Source of the DNA: an unicellular cyanobacterium SU2
GTDB taxonomy: Bacteria; Cyanobacteriota; Cyanobacteriia; Cyanobacteriales; Microcystaceae
DNA: 64,000 nt
Direction: 5' to 3'
NCBI GenBank assembly: GCA_002110465.1
Contig: NEED01000005.1
Span: 105,601 to 169,600, forward strand
This document shows positions 47,680 to 56,610 of the stretch, in pieces. The notes under the pieces were generated by a model, which worked only from the letters and a program-made list of their open reading frames with translations, was not told where the DNA came from and made no database searches. The stretch's first letter is position 1. Each line of letters opens with the position of its first letter. The position numbers and the translations under genes are program-made.

Positions 47680-49038
47680 ATGACTTTTTTGATTCCGCCT
47701 AAGTATAAAAACTTTTTATTTCGTTTTTATCGCCTTGCTACTGTTAGTATCCTCGCTAATATGATGGTTCCTTTGGCAGGATTGTGTGATACGGCTTTTT
47801 TAGGTCATTTAGAAGATATTCGTTATTTAGCTGGGGTTATTTTAGGAAGTATTCTTTTTGACTATCTTTATCGAATTTTAAAGTTTCTGCGTTCTGGAAC
47901 TAATGCAATTACCGCCCAAGCAGTAGGCAATGAGGATGATCAAGGAATAATTCTTGCTGTATTACGCAGTGGATTAATTACGGTTATTATTGCCTTTTTT
48001 ATTCTAATTTTACAAGTTCCTATCGAGAAGTTTGGCTTTATGCTATTGTCTGGTTCTCCTGAAATTGAACTATCAGGAATAGACTATTTTAATGCTCGTA
48101 TTTGGGGGACTCCTGCCGTCTTGTTAAATTTTGTTTTTATTGGTTGGTTTCTCGGGCGGGAAATGAAAGGTTATATCTTACTTTTATCTCTAGTAGGTAA
48201 TGGTTCTAATGTGTTGTTAGACTATTTTATGATTTCTCGATGGGGATGGGGTAGTATGGGGGCTGGTTGGGCGACGGCCATTAGTCAATATTTAGCTCTG
48301 TTTGTTGCCATCATTGGTATGATATTAACGATTCGATGGGATATGTTCAGAACGACGCTTCAAAAAACATTAGACTTTCAAGCACTTCAGGAAATTATTG
48401 CCTTAAAAGGAAATATTTTTATTAGGTTTTTAGTGTTGATTTCTGTCTATTCTATTTTTACTAATTTAAGTGCTTTGTTTGGCACAACTGTTTTAGCTGC
48501 TAATGGATTATTATTGCAAATTGCCCTGTTGAGTCAGTTTACAATTCAAGGGGTAGGGATGACGACTCAAACCCTTACTGGAAACTTTAAAGGAAAGGGA
48601 ATGACCGAAGAGATGATGCCTTTATTGATAGTATCTATTATCACCAGCTTGGTGATTTCTTCTGGTTTTTCTACTGTGCCTATTTTGTTCCCAGAAACGG
48701 TGTTTGGATTGTTAACTAATCATACTGAAATTAATGAATCAGTAGCCCAATATATTGGGTGGTTATTTCCTCTTTTAACGTTAACTTCAACAACGTTTAT
48801 GTTGGAGGGATATTTGATCGGTTTAAAGGAAGTCTCTTCTCTACGAGATGGGGTTTTATTGGCATTTGTTTTGGGATTTTTACCCCTTGCTGGCTTGGGT
48901 TGGTACTGGCAAAATAATCATCTATTATGGATGTCATTAATTTCTTACATGATGATGTTAATGACAATTCTTGGAACAAAGTTACCTCAAATTAATCGTA
49001 ATTATAATCTTCAACTGCCAAAATTAGACAATCAATAA
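47680..49038 (+). CDS. MATE-family efflux transporter
   Basis: 452 residues with about 12 membrane segments in two similar halves (MVPLAGLCDTAFLGHLEDIRYLAGVILGS in the first, SLVISSGFSTVPILFPETVFGLLTN in the second). The family expels cationic drugs or metabolites in exchange for Na+ or H+. It resembles the DinF-type branch, but no SOS box is obvious upstream. Substrate unknown. Confidence 0.93.
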   Translation: MTFLIPPKYKNFLFRFYRLATVSILANMMVPLAGLCDTAFLGHLEDIRYLAGVILGSILFDYLYRILKFLRSGTNAITAQAVGNEDDQGIILAVLRSGLITVIIAFFILILQVPIEKFGFMLLSGSPEIELSGIDYFNARIWGTPAVLLNFVFIGWFLGREMKGYILLLSLVGNGSNVLLDYFMISRWGWGSMGAGWATAISQYLALFVAIIGMILTIRWDMFRTTLQKTLDFQALQEIIALKGNIFIRFLVLISVYSIFTNLSALFGTTVLAANGLLLQIALLSQFTIQGVGMTTQTLTGNFKGKGMTEEMMPLLIVSIITSLVISSGFSTVPILFPETVFGLLTNHTEINESVAQYIGWLFPLLTLTSTTFMLEGYLIGLKEVSSLRDGVLLAFVLGFLPLAGLGWYWQNNHLLWMSLISYMMMLMTILGTKLPQINRNYNLQLPKLDNQ

Positions 49039-49287
49039 ACTTTGATGAAAGTAATCATGATCTAAATTGGTTTTTGTACCGAATATTTTTGGTAAATAGC
49101 AAAATTTAGAATAAACGCTTTGTCATGAGTTAATTGAAGGGATTTAACCGTTCAGCTTCACTCAATGCTCGAGTTGACCTAATCTTAATGAGTAGTGCTG
49201 TAATTTAATTTGTTTCCCTTTTATGACTAAATAGTTGTATAATTACATACATAAAAAATATTGATAATCTAATCCCTTTAGCCAATC

Positions 49288-50001
49288 ATGTTATTTCGTC
49301 AACTGTTTGATAGGGAATCGTCAACCTATACCTATCTGATTGCTGATCCCACCACAAAAGAAGCATTGTTAGTTGATCCAGTATTAGAACAAATCGAACG
49401 CGATCGCCAACTATTAGGAGAACTGGGATTAACCTTAAAATACTGTTTAGAAACTCATATTCACGCTGATCACATCACAGGAACGGGAAAACTTAGAGAA
49501 ATAACGGGATGTTTAGGAATTGTTCCTGAAAAAGCTCAAATAGTCTGTGCTGACCGATTTTTGAAAGACCAAGAACCCTTGAAATTAGGAGAAATTATCA
49601 TCGAAGCGATCGCCACTCCAGGCCACACCGATACTCATTTCGCTTACTTAGTCAACAAAAGCCACTTATTGACAGGAGATGCCTTATTTATTCGGGGATG
49701 TGGACGAACCGACTTTCAGAGTGGAGATGCTGGGACTCTATATGATTCAGTAACCCAACGACTGTTTACCTTACCTGATAATACCTTAGTTTATCCTGGC
49801 CACGATTATCGAGGCTACACGGTTTCGACAATTGGGGAAGAAAAACAATGGAACTCTCGCTTTGTAGGACGAGATAAAACTAGCTTTATTACCTTTATGA
49901 ATAATCTTAATTTACCCAATCCAAAAAAGATGATGGAAGCGGTTCCTGCCAATAAAAATTGTGGTAACATTTCGACTATTAAATTAGATATTAAAAGTTA
50001 A
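49288..50001 (+). CDS. ETHE1-like persulfide dioxygenase (MBL fold)
   Basis: 237 residues. Metallo-beta-lactamase fold with HxHxDH at about 57-62 (ETHIHADHITGTGKL). ATPGHTDTH, LTGDALFIRGCGRTDFQSGD and VYPGHDYRG supply the remaining metal and glutathione-site residues typical of the ETHE1 sulfur dioxygenase group. It oxidises glutathione persulfide to sulfite. It precedes a DUF3122 gene by 19 bp and a TauE/SafE exporter, consistent with sulfite disposal. Upstream, a partial palindrome GTATAATTACATAC at 49237-49250 could be a regulator site. Confidence 0.9.
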   Translation: MLFRQLFDRESSTYTYLIADPTTKEALLVDPVLEQIERDRQLLGELGLTLKYCLETHIHADHITGTGKLREITGCLGIVPEKAQIVCADRFLKDQEPLKLGEIIIEAIATPGHTDTHFAYLVNKSHLLTGDALFIRGCGRTDFQSGDAGTLYDSVTQRLFTLPDNTLVYPGHDYRGYTVSTIGEEKQWNSRFVGRDKTSFITFMNNLNLPNPKKMMEAVPANKNCGNISTIKLDIKS

Positions 50002-50020
50002 TTGGTTAGGGGAATTATCA

Positions 50021-50533
50021 ATGAATAAAATATCTAAAATAATCACAAAAATATTAATTGTATTGCTCTTATGTTATGGACTAATATTGTCTTTTAATTT
50101 TCCTGCGATCGCGGCGATTAAACGAGTCGAAGAATCTCCCGGACAGATACTCTATAAATCCTTACAAAGTTGGAAAGATAGAGATGGAAACCCCTGGCAA
50201 GTGGTGTTTTTTAAGCGAATAGAAAAAGACCATTCCACCCAAATTAATCTTAGATTAGTGGGATTTCCTGATTTAATTGAATTTGAGCATCCTCAAGACT
50301 TAATAATTATTATTCGTCCCGATTTAATTTTAAATGCACCTGATGTATTTGTTAAAGAATCTCAGTCTCTTGCTCCTAATGTCGGCCAGTATGATTTTAG
50401 TCCTTTAGTGGATCAGTTAGAAAGTAATAATTTTTGGTTACTCGAATTACCAACAAAAGGGAAAAAATCAGTCACCATCAGAATTCCTTATTTTCTGCTG
50501 AAAGAATGGGAGGACATTATTCAAAAGTCCTGA
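50021..50533 (+). CDS. DUF3122-domain protein with signal peptide
   Basis: 170 residues. The N-terminal hydrophobic segment (ILIVLLLCYGLILSFNFPAIA) followed by an Ala-x-Ala-like site indicates export. The mature part (VEESPGQILYKSLQSWKDRDGNPWQVVFF and on) matches DUF3122, a cyanobacterial family of unknown function. It starts 19 bp after the persulfide dioxygenase stop, in the same probable operon. Confidence 0.85.
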   Translation: MNKISKIITKILIVLLLCYGLILSFNFPAIAAIKRVEESPGQILYKSLQSWKDRDGNPWQVVFFKRIEKDHSTQINLRLVGFPDLIEFEHPQDLIIIIRPDLILNAPDVFVKESQSLAPNVGQYDFSPLVDQLESNNFWLLELPTKGKKSVTIRIPYFLLKEWEDIIQKS

Positions 50534-50581
50534 GACAACTAAGAAAAATTGATTAAAATTGACAAATAAAAATGGAAAACT

Positions 50582-50692
50582 ATGATGACAACATCCCAAA
50601 ATCAAAACATCAAAACAATTGATTCATGTACTCTCAAGCAATTAATGGCAAATTTATTAATGAAACTTCCTTATAACCAACGTCTGAAATAG
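50582..50692 (+). pseudogene. 36-residue frame, possible rhodanese N-terminal remnant
   Basis: The frame MMTTSQNQNIKTIDSCTLKQ, then LMANLLMKLPYNQRLK and TAG, lies between DUF3122 and the TauE/SafE gene. KTIDxxTLKQLM resembles the first strand and helix of a rhodanese domain, an enzyme often encoded between ETHE1-like and TauE genes. The catalytic Cys part is absent. It could also be a genuine small peptide. Confidence 0.35.
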
Positions 50693-50703
50693 GACCATTG
50701 ATT

Positions 50704-51552
50704 ATGTTGATACAAATTCTCGGACATCTGTTAGCCGGTTGTATTGGGGTTAGTCTAGGGCTACTCGGAGGAGGAGGGTCAGTTCTCGCTCTGCCAATTT
50801 TAGTTTATGTTATGGGAATTACCCCAAAAAGTGCGATCGCCATGACCCTAGTGATTGTGGGAACCGTTAGTCTCATTGGCGCAATTCCCCACTGGTATCA
50901 AGGAAACGTCAATCTCAAAAAAGTTTTCTTATTTGGGTCGGCTACCATGTTAGGGGCATTTCTTGGGGCAAAATTAGCTAACCTTCCGTTGATTACAGGA
51001 ACCATGCAACTGCTGCTATTTGCAACATTGATGTTTCTAGCAGCGATTTTGATGATTTTGAAAAATTCCCCCTCGTCCCCACCTATTGCGAAAAAAGACC
51101 TAAAGTTTAAAGTCTATACTCCTCCGATGTCTCCAACCGGTTTGCTTTGGATGGTCTCAGAAGGCTTAGGAATTGGAATTTTAACGGGATTAGTTGGAGT
51201 TGGGGGGGGATTTGCCATTGTTCCGGCCTTAGTTTTATTAGGAAATACCCCGATTAAAGAGGCCATAGGAACTTCTTTGGTGATTATTGCCCTAAATGCA
51301 GTAGCCGGATTTTTAGGATATGTTGGTAAAGTTCCCCTAGATTGGGGTTTAATGGGTTCATTTACCCTAGTAGCAGGTTGCGGAACCTTTTTAGGGGCTT
51401 ATTTATCCCAATATATTCACGCCAAGCAACTCCAAAAAGGATTTGGTTATTTTTTAATTGCCGTAGCAGCCTTTATTTTTGTCCAACAATGGGGGACGAT
51501 TCGTCTAAATACTTCTAGCCAACACAGTGAGTTATCAATCATGAAACAATAG
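50704..51552 (+). CDS. TauE/SafE-family sulfite exporter-like permease
   Basis: About 282 residues with eight or so hydrophobic segments. Duplicated family motifs GCIGVSLGLLGGGGSVLALPILVY and GLGIGILTGLVGVGGGFAIVPALVLL are clear. It is predicted to move sulfite, sulfonate or another small anion out across the plasma membrane. The frame opens at TTG 50698; ATG 50704 has AGGA at a good distance. It is the last gene of the sulfur cluster. Confidence 0.9.
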   Translation: MLIQILGHLLAGCIGVSLGLLGGGGSVLALPILVYVMGITPKSAIAMTLVIVGTVSLIGAIPHWYQGNVNLKKVFLFGSATMLGAFLGAKLANLPLITGTMQLLLFATLMFLAAILMILKNSPSSPPIAKKDLKFKVYTPPMSPTGLLWMVSEGLGIGILTGLVGVGGGFAIVPALVLLGNTPIKEAIGTSLVIIALNAVAGFLGYVGKVPLDWGLMGSFTLVAGCGTFLGAYLSQYIHAKQLQKGFGYFLIAVAAFIFVQQWGTIRLNTSSQHSELSIMKQ

Positions 51553-51685
51553 TTACCGTATTGATAGGCTTCAGTTAAATCAAAACTCAGATTATGATAA
51601 AAGAAGCGAACTCGATTTTTAGGAGCCGCTACAATCAAAGATAAGATTCTTGATAATAGTATAGTTAGTTAACATCAATAACCCT

Positions 51686-52336
51686 ATGACATCCTACGTA
51701 GCTTCATCTGCCAGAGCGGAAATGAGTGAACTTCGACGACTCAAAACATTATTACCCCCAGAGTTACAAAGTTGGGTAATGGTCGAAGGGAGTACGGAAA
51801 TTAATCCCCCTCTGCTTCGCTGTGAAGAACTGGGAAAAGATGAAGTAGAAATTCAAGTAGACCTAGCTAAATGGGAAAACCTCTCCATTGATCAGCGTAA
51901 CCTACTCTTTTGGCATGAAGTCGCCCGCATCCAAAATGATACAATTCCCAGAGAAGGATGGGAAATGGCAGCCCTCGCTATTGGTTTAGGAGGGGCTGTC
52001 GGGGAACTCTGGGTACAAGATGGTCTATTACTTTTGTTAGCCTTAGCTTTATGTGGAATTTCTGGCTATCGACTTTGGCAAAAAAATAACGGAGACCGCA
52101 AAATCAAAGAATCCCTTGAGGCAGATGAAAAAGCCATTACCCTAGCTACCCGCTTTGGTTATTCTCTCCCTAATGCCTATAAAAGTCTTGGCAGTGCTTT
52201 TAAAACGTTGATTGAACAAACCCCAAACCGTCGCCAACGGAAACAATATGAAACCCGTCTCCAAGCCTTGAGAAAAAGTGCTGCTAAAGCTAAAGCTAAA
52301 ATGCAGCAAAATCCAGGTCAACGGCCTCGCATTTAA
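51686..52336 (+). CDS. DUF3318-domain protein
   Basis: 216 residues. N-terminal AEMSELRRLKTLLPPELQSWV and FWHEVARIQNDTIPREGWEM are characteristic of DUF3318, a cyanobacterial family of unknown function. Two hydrophobic segments lie near 95-130 (MAALAIGLGGAVGELW and DGLLLLLALALCGISGYRL), and the C-terminus is basic and helical (ETRLQALRKSAAKAKAKMQQ). HE(V)AR resembles part of a zinc-peptidase-like HExxH but lacks the second His. Confidence 0.85.
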   Translation: MTSYVASSARAEMSELRRLKTLLPPELQSWVMVEGSTEINPPLLRCEELGKDEVEIQVDLAKWENLSIDQRNLLFWHEVARIQNDTIPREGWEMAALAIGLGGAVGELWVQDGLLLLLALALCGISGYRLWQKNNGDRKIKESLEADEKAITLATRFGYSLPNAYKSLGSAFKTLIEQTPNRRQRKQYETRLQALRKSAAKAKAKMQQNPGQRPRI

Positions 52337-52526
52337 CTAAAGACGGTCAATAATTGAAGGGTTAACCCTGAATTACTATCGTTTTTCAAAACTTGGTATT
52401 GTGTATAACTTCTGTCAAAGTTTGAGCAAAAGAATAAAGAATTCTTCTAACTATCTAACACTTGAATTCATTAAGGGGGTAAAATTCTTAGTGTCTTAAC
52501 TTCTGACTTTTGTTCTTAAAAATATT

Positions 52527-53525
52527 ATGACTACCCAGATGCCAGAAGCCAAATTTCCCATTGTTCTGATTAACAACGCCTCTGTAATGAAAATGCCGCC
52601 GCGCCTGACGGTTTTAGAGGCTGTTAAGTTTAAAGAAGTTTGCCATCAGTGGCTTAATGCTGGGTCTCTCCCCCAAAAACTTACCCTTGATTTTAGTCAA
52701 ACTCAGTTTATGGACAGTAGTGGGGTAGGTGCATTAGTTCATAATTTTAAAGCCGCCAAAAGCTCTGATGTTCAAGTAATTTTGTACAATGTACAGCCCC
52801 CTGTCATGGCGGTTTTGTCGATGACAGGACTTGATGAAGTGTTTCCCATCACCCTAACCCTAAACACCAATCAACAAACGACGACTTCTGCTAACAAGGA
52901 ACAACCTCCCGAAACCCATCCTTCTGTTCGTTCTTGGATTAAACGGTCTGTGGATATTGTGGGCAGTATTGTCGGGTTAGGCATTACGGGGGTATTATTA
53001 ATCCCCATTGCCATCGCCATTAAACGAGATAGTCCAGGGCCGATCTTTTTTAAGCAAACCCGTTGTGGATGGATGGGGAGAAGCTTTAAAATGGTGAAGT
53101 TTCGGTCGATGTGTGTGGATGCAGAAGCCCAAAAACACAAAATTGCTAATCAGGCATCGGGGGCGATTTTTAAGAATACCAATGATCCACGTATTACCAA
53201 AGTAGGAAAGTTTTTAAGACGCACCAGCTTAGATGAATTACCTCAGTTTTGGAGTGTTCTTAAAGGGGATATGAGTTTAGTGGGAACTCGACCACCAACT
53301 CCGGATGAAGTGGAATGTTATGAGGTTCCCCAGTGGCAACGGTTGAATGTGAAACCAGGCATGACAGGAGAATGGCAAGTTTATGGGCGATCGCAAGTGA
53401 AAAATTTTGAAGATGTCATTAAATTAGATTTACGTTACCAAGAAAACTGGAGTCACTGGTATGATCTAAAACTTATTATCAGAACGGTGTTGATTTTATT
53501 TGACAAAAATAGTGGTGCTTTTTAA
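52527..53525 (+). CDS. STAS domain fused to a polyprenyl-phosphate sugar transferase
   Basis: 332 residues. Residues about 10-115 are a STAS (anti-sigma antagonist) domain, with the phosphorylation site at Ser64 in FMDSSGVGALV. A short linker leads to a bacterial sugar transferase domain (about 133-332) with one membrane segment (VGSIVGLGITGVLLIPIAIAI), KMVKFRSM, RRTSLDELPQFWSVLKGDMSLVG and KPGMTGEWQVYGRS. The transferase half would start an exopolysaccharide repeat unit on undecaprenyl phosphate. The following gene codes an anti-sigma-type kinase and overlaps this one, so phosphorylation of the STAS half by that kinase is a natural hypothesis. Confidence 0.93.
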   Translation: MTTQMPEAKFPIVLINNASVMKMPPRLTVLEAVKFKEVCHQWLNAGSLPQKLTLDFSQTQFMDSSGVGALVHNFKAAKSSDVQVILYNVQPPVMAVLSMTGLDEVFPITLTLNTNQQTTTSANKEQPPETHPSVRSWIKRSVDIVGSIVGLGITGVLLIPIAIAIKRDSPGPIFFKQTRCGWMGRSFKMVKFRSMCVDAEAQKHKIANQASGAIFKNTNDPRITKVGKFLRRTSLDELPQFWSVLKGDMSLVGTRPPTPDEVECYEVPQWQRLNVKPGMTGEWQVYGRSQVKNFEDVIKLDLRYQENWSHWYDLKLIIRTVLILFDKNSGAF

Positions 53526-53970
53526 GCAAAAAGAAGTGACAAGTCAATCATCAACCAATCGCTTTCGCTTGCAAGTGAAAACCGAACTTGAAGCTTTAGA
53601 AGAAGTCTTATGCTGGTCTGAAGAAATCGCTAAAAAGCATTTACCTCAGAGAACTTTATGGGAATGTAAATTAGCTTTAGCCGAGGGTTTTACTAATACT
53701 GTTCGCTATGCTCATCGGGATTTACCTCCTGTTGTTCCAATTATTATAGAAATTTATTTTTTTCCTAATTGTATGGAAATTAAAATCTGGGATGTGGGAC
53801 TCCCTTTTGATTTACATAAAAAATTAGCAGAAATTGAAAATAGCACGGTTAATCCTCTAGAAAAAGAAAGAGAGCGGGGACTTTTTTTGATGAACAAATT
53901 AATGGATGATTTACAGTATATTCGTATTGCTGAGCGGCGAAATTGTTTAATTATGGGAAAAAATTTCTGA
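53512..53970 (+). CDS. Anti-sigma regulatory factor (RsbW/SpoIIAB-like HATPase kinase)
   Basis: About 152 residues. GHKL ATPase: N-box CKLALAEGFTNTVRYAHRDL, G1-like IKIWDVGLPFD, and G2-like ERERGLFLMNKLMDD. These serine kinases phosphorylate STAS partners and bind sigma factors or other targets in partner-switching. The gene overlaps the end of the STAS-sugar transferase gene. Possible starts are TTG 53500, GTG 53512 and GTG 53515, and I chose 53512. Tight overlap implies coupled translation and direct partnership. Confidence 0.88.
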   Translation: MVLFKQKEVTSQSSTNRFRLQVKTELEALEEVLCWSEEIAKKHLPQRTLWECKLALAEGFTNTVRYAHRDLPPVVPIIIEIYFFPNCMEIKIWDVGLPFDLHKKLAEIENSTVNPLEKERERGLFLMNKLMDDLQYIRIAERRNCLIMGKNF

Positions 53971-53975
53971 GAATA

Positions 53976-55367
53976 TTATTGAGGTTTTTGAAATAAATAA
54001 ACCCCTTCCTTGTCATAAGTTAATTGAAAATCAGGAATTTGTTGAATACGTCCTATCAAAGTATCCACTAATTCTGGTGAACTATTCCACCCTGGATGAC
54101 GCTTATTTAATAAAATATCATTAAATTGCTGGAGATTAATTCCTTCTGAACCATCAATTGCTAATTCAACTATAGTCCGATGAGTAACATGGGGAGCAAT
54201 ATTAGCTGATGTTAACACATTACCTTTTTTACTGACTTGGGTCAACGCTTCTCTGGTCGCCGACCATGTATCGACAGACTCAAGATAACGAGAGGTAAAA
54301 TACCCGACTTTCCCTAAAGCAAAAAAAGCAACTAATGACCATAAAATAATATGTTTAGGTCGTCTTAGCCATCCTTTTCCAGCCGCTAACGTTGCAATGA
54401 CTACTAGAATTAAAAAGGGTAAAATTGGCAGAGAATATTGATGTAATAAATCTTTTTGTTCTTTATTTTCTGTTAGTAAATTTAAAAATAAAATAGGAAA
54501 TGCTCCAATTAAGGGAGAAAAATATTGAGGAAATAATCCCCAAATAAGAGGAGATAAAAGTAATAGCAAATATTCTAAATTATTTAAAGTAAATAGGTGA
54601 CTAATAACAATTCCTGGTTTTAGGAAAAGATTTAAAATAATCTCTGGTAATGATTCTCCTAAAAACCCATATCTAGCAACTGCGGCTACTTGTTCTCCGC
54701 TAAATTGAGGAATAATGACTTTAGTGGCTAAAATAAACCAGAAAATTCCTACTATTAAAGAAATCAGACCAAGCTTTATTTTTTTCTCTCCAATAATTAA
54801 CCAAACTCCCATTGCTGCCATGGTTAATGATAAAGCATCGCGACAACTTAAAATGAAAATTAGTGCCAAACTAAAACCCCAAATATTATTATTTCTAGCA
54901 GCTAATACCGCCCAGAAAAAAGCAGACAAGGTTAATACTTCTGGATGAAAATCAAATAAATTTAGGTTGAAAATAAGAGGATAAAGAAGATAGGCCGAGG
55001 CGATCGCTGTCGCTAAATTAGGTTTTAAGTTGGCTTGTATTGCCAATTGCCACACAGGTAACGCCCCCAAAGAAAGGGCGATCGCTTGCAACCCAAACAA
55101 CCAATAAACACTGGGATAAATTTTATATAATCCAGCAATTAAATAGAGAATAAATGCCGCATGATCTCCTAATATATGTATACCTCGCAAAGAAACAAAA
55201 GGCGTTTGTCCTTGACTGATAAGATAAATTCCATTATCAAAAATAGCTAAATCATAAGCAGTCGATTTAAATAAAATATGTCTTAAACTACTACAAATAA
55301 ATAAAATTAATGAGCTAATTATTATCATTATTCCCACTGGATGGGGCTTAAAAATTTTCAGATTCAT
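53976..55367 (-). CDS. DUF2079-domain membrane protein
   Basis: About 463 residues with ten or more hydrophobic segments. STAYDLAIFDNGIYLISQGQTPF and GIHILGDHAAFILYLIAGLYKIYPS near the N-terminus, then NLFDFHPEVLTLSAFFWAVLAAR, are DUF2079 hallmarks. The family is polytopic and resembles GT-C glycosyltransferases; function unproven. The C-terminal 100 residues are soluble. Its end is 5 bp from the end of the convergent anti-sigma gene. ATG 55367 is preferred to the upstream TTG at 55388. Confidence 0.88.
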   Translation of the reverse strand: MNLKIFKPHPVGIMIIISSLILFICSSLRHILFKSTAYDLAIFDNGIYLISQGQTPFVSLRGIHILGDHAAFILYLIAGLYKIYPSVYWLFGLQAIALSLGALPVWQLAIQANLKPNLATAIASAYLLYPLIFNLNLFDFHPEVLTLSAFFWAVLAARNNNIWGFSLALIFILSCRDALSLTMAAMGVWLIIGEKKIKLGLISLIVGIFWFILATKVIIPQFSGEQVAAVARYGFLGESLPEIILNLFLKPGIVISHLFTLNNLEYLLLLLSPLIWGLFPQYFSPLIGAFPILFLNLLTENKEQKDLLHQYSLPILPFLILVVIATLAAGKGWLRRPKHIILWSLVAFFALGKVGYFTSRYLESVDTWSATREALTQVSKKGNVLTSANIAPHVTHRTIVELAIDGSEGINLQQFNDILLNKRHPGWNSSPELVDTLIGRIQQIPDFQLTYDKEGVYLFQKPQ

Positions 55368-55630
55368 TCTTGTGATTTTTCCTATCAAATAAATAATTTT
55401 GTTTTAATGAGTTTAACTAGATTATTTGATGAGTAGATTCTCAAACGAATAATTTTGTTTCCAACGATAGGAATTAAAGTCTCTTTGAGCTACTGAAAAA
55501 ATACGTCCATATCCTAAATGTTCTGCCTAATAAATAAAAGAGTTAACGGGGCAGATCGTGAGAACTCAATGGAAATAGTAGTGTCAAGGAAAGTTATGTG
55601 GTCTTTGGTAGGGTGGGCAATCAATGTCCA

Positions 55631-55678
55631 CCTTATCCACTTAAACTTGAGTTTGGTGTTAGGCTTAAGTGGGTAAGG
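55631..55678. repeat. Inverted repeat in the spacer 55368-55740
   Basis: CCTTATCCACTTAAA (55631-55645) and TTAAGTGGGTAAGG (55665-55678) are near-complements. Just upstream, GGTAGGGTGGGCA...TGTCCACC is a second weak inverted pair of the type common in cyanobacterial spacers. The spacer otherwise holds no gene. Confidence 0.5.
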
Positions 55679-55740
55679 GTTTGAGACTACTGACTAATGC
55701 AAGTTGTCTACCAATTGTCTTATGTCGCACTCAGGTCACT

Positions 55741-56205
55741 TTAAAGAACTTGATGAGTATGGGAATGTTGTTTGACATTATCTTCTGTCCGCACCACATT
55801 AACCGCGTTAAGAACCCGCTTTCTTTCTAAGGAATAATTCAAATCATCCCGTAAAGTTCCTAGGGGAATATGAGATTTAGCTTCGGTTCGAGTCTTATAG
55901 GTTCGGACAGTAGCTGCCACTCGTTCAGCAAAATTATCACAAAATTGTGCTTCATCAGGAAACTCTGAGGGTTTGCGTAATGTTTCACCTTCGATCACTT
56001 CTCCCACAGATTTGGCACAGGCTAATTGATAAGAGGTGGGAATCCCTTTAAGAATCGCTTCTAGAGCAGCAGAAGGAATGGGTTCGATCACTTGCACTTC
56101 AAAAAATTCCCCATCTTCTTTAAGATAACAAGTTGCTAAGCCAAAAATACAGTAGTCATCCCCTGAAATGTCTGGTGCGTTAGGAAGTAAGGTTGCAGTT
56201 GCCAT
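55741..56205 (-). CDS. Conserved-looking cyanobacterial protein of unknown function
   Basis: About 154 residues from ATG 56205 (MATATLLPNAPDISGDDYCI). No signal peptide or membrane segment. Features: CIFGLATCYLKEDGEFFEVQVIEP in the first half, YQLACAKSVGEVIEG in the middle and a His-containing tail (KQHSHTHQVL). I recall it as a widespread cyanobacterial protein without a known role but cannot name it. A TTG 15 bp upstream gives a slightly longer frame. Confidence 0.7.
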   Translation of the reverse strand: MATATLLPNAPDISGDDYCIFGLATCYLKEDGEFFEVQVIEPIPSAALEAILKGIPTSYQLACAKSVGEVIEGETLRKPSEFPDEAQFCDNFAERVAATVRTYKTRTEAKSHIPLGTLRDDLNYSLERKRVLNAVNVVRTEDNVKQHSHTHQVL

Positions 56206-56598
56206 AGGTCTATCGTGCAAATCATAGAATGAAGAGTAACTACAACAATCCTACCAGTTCATTGACAGTAGCGATCGCGTCCATCAGTCTACATTCTTTA
56301 TCGACTACGTTTGATTACATCAAGTAGTATTAAGTCAATTGATCTCATCTTAAAGCGTTTTTCTCTTTAAGTTTGGGTTAAATTTTATTTTGTTTTTTGA
56401 AATAGCGAGCATCTATATAATACAATCAGTTTACATAAATCTAGCCATGAGAAATGATTCTTGATTACCCCTATTTCAGGGGTCTGGTGTTCACGTTGGT
56501 TTAATGTTTTTCTAAAACTAAAATAGAACGACTTGATAGAATTTAGGGCAATTTTCTGCTCATTGTAGAGCCAATTTTTTCAAAAAATGTCTACTATT
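56206..56598. other. Divergent promoter region, no gene seen
   Basis: About 390 bp of AT-rich DNA between the minus-strand unknown gene and the alcohol dehydrogenase. It should hold promoters for both. One HIP1 site is present; I see no RNA gene or repeat. Confidence 0.5.
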
Positions 56599-56603
56599 AG
56601 GAG
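56599..56603 (+). promoter_or_regulatory. Ribosome-binding site of the alcohol dehydrogenase gene
   Basis: AGGAG seven bases before ATG 56611. It supports this start over the longer frame from 56587. Confidence 0.75.
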
Positions 56604-56610
56604 AATAAAA

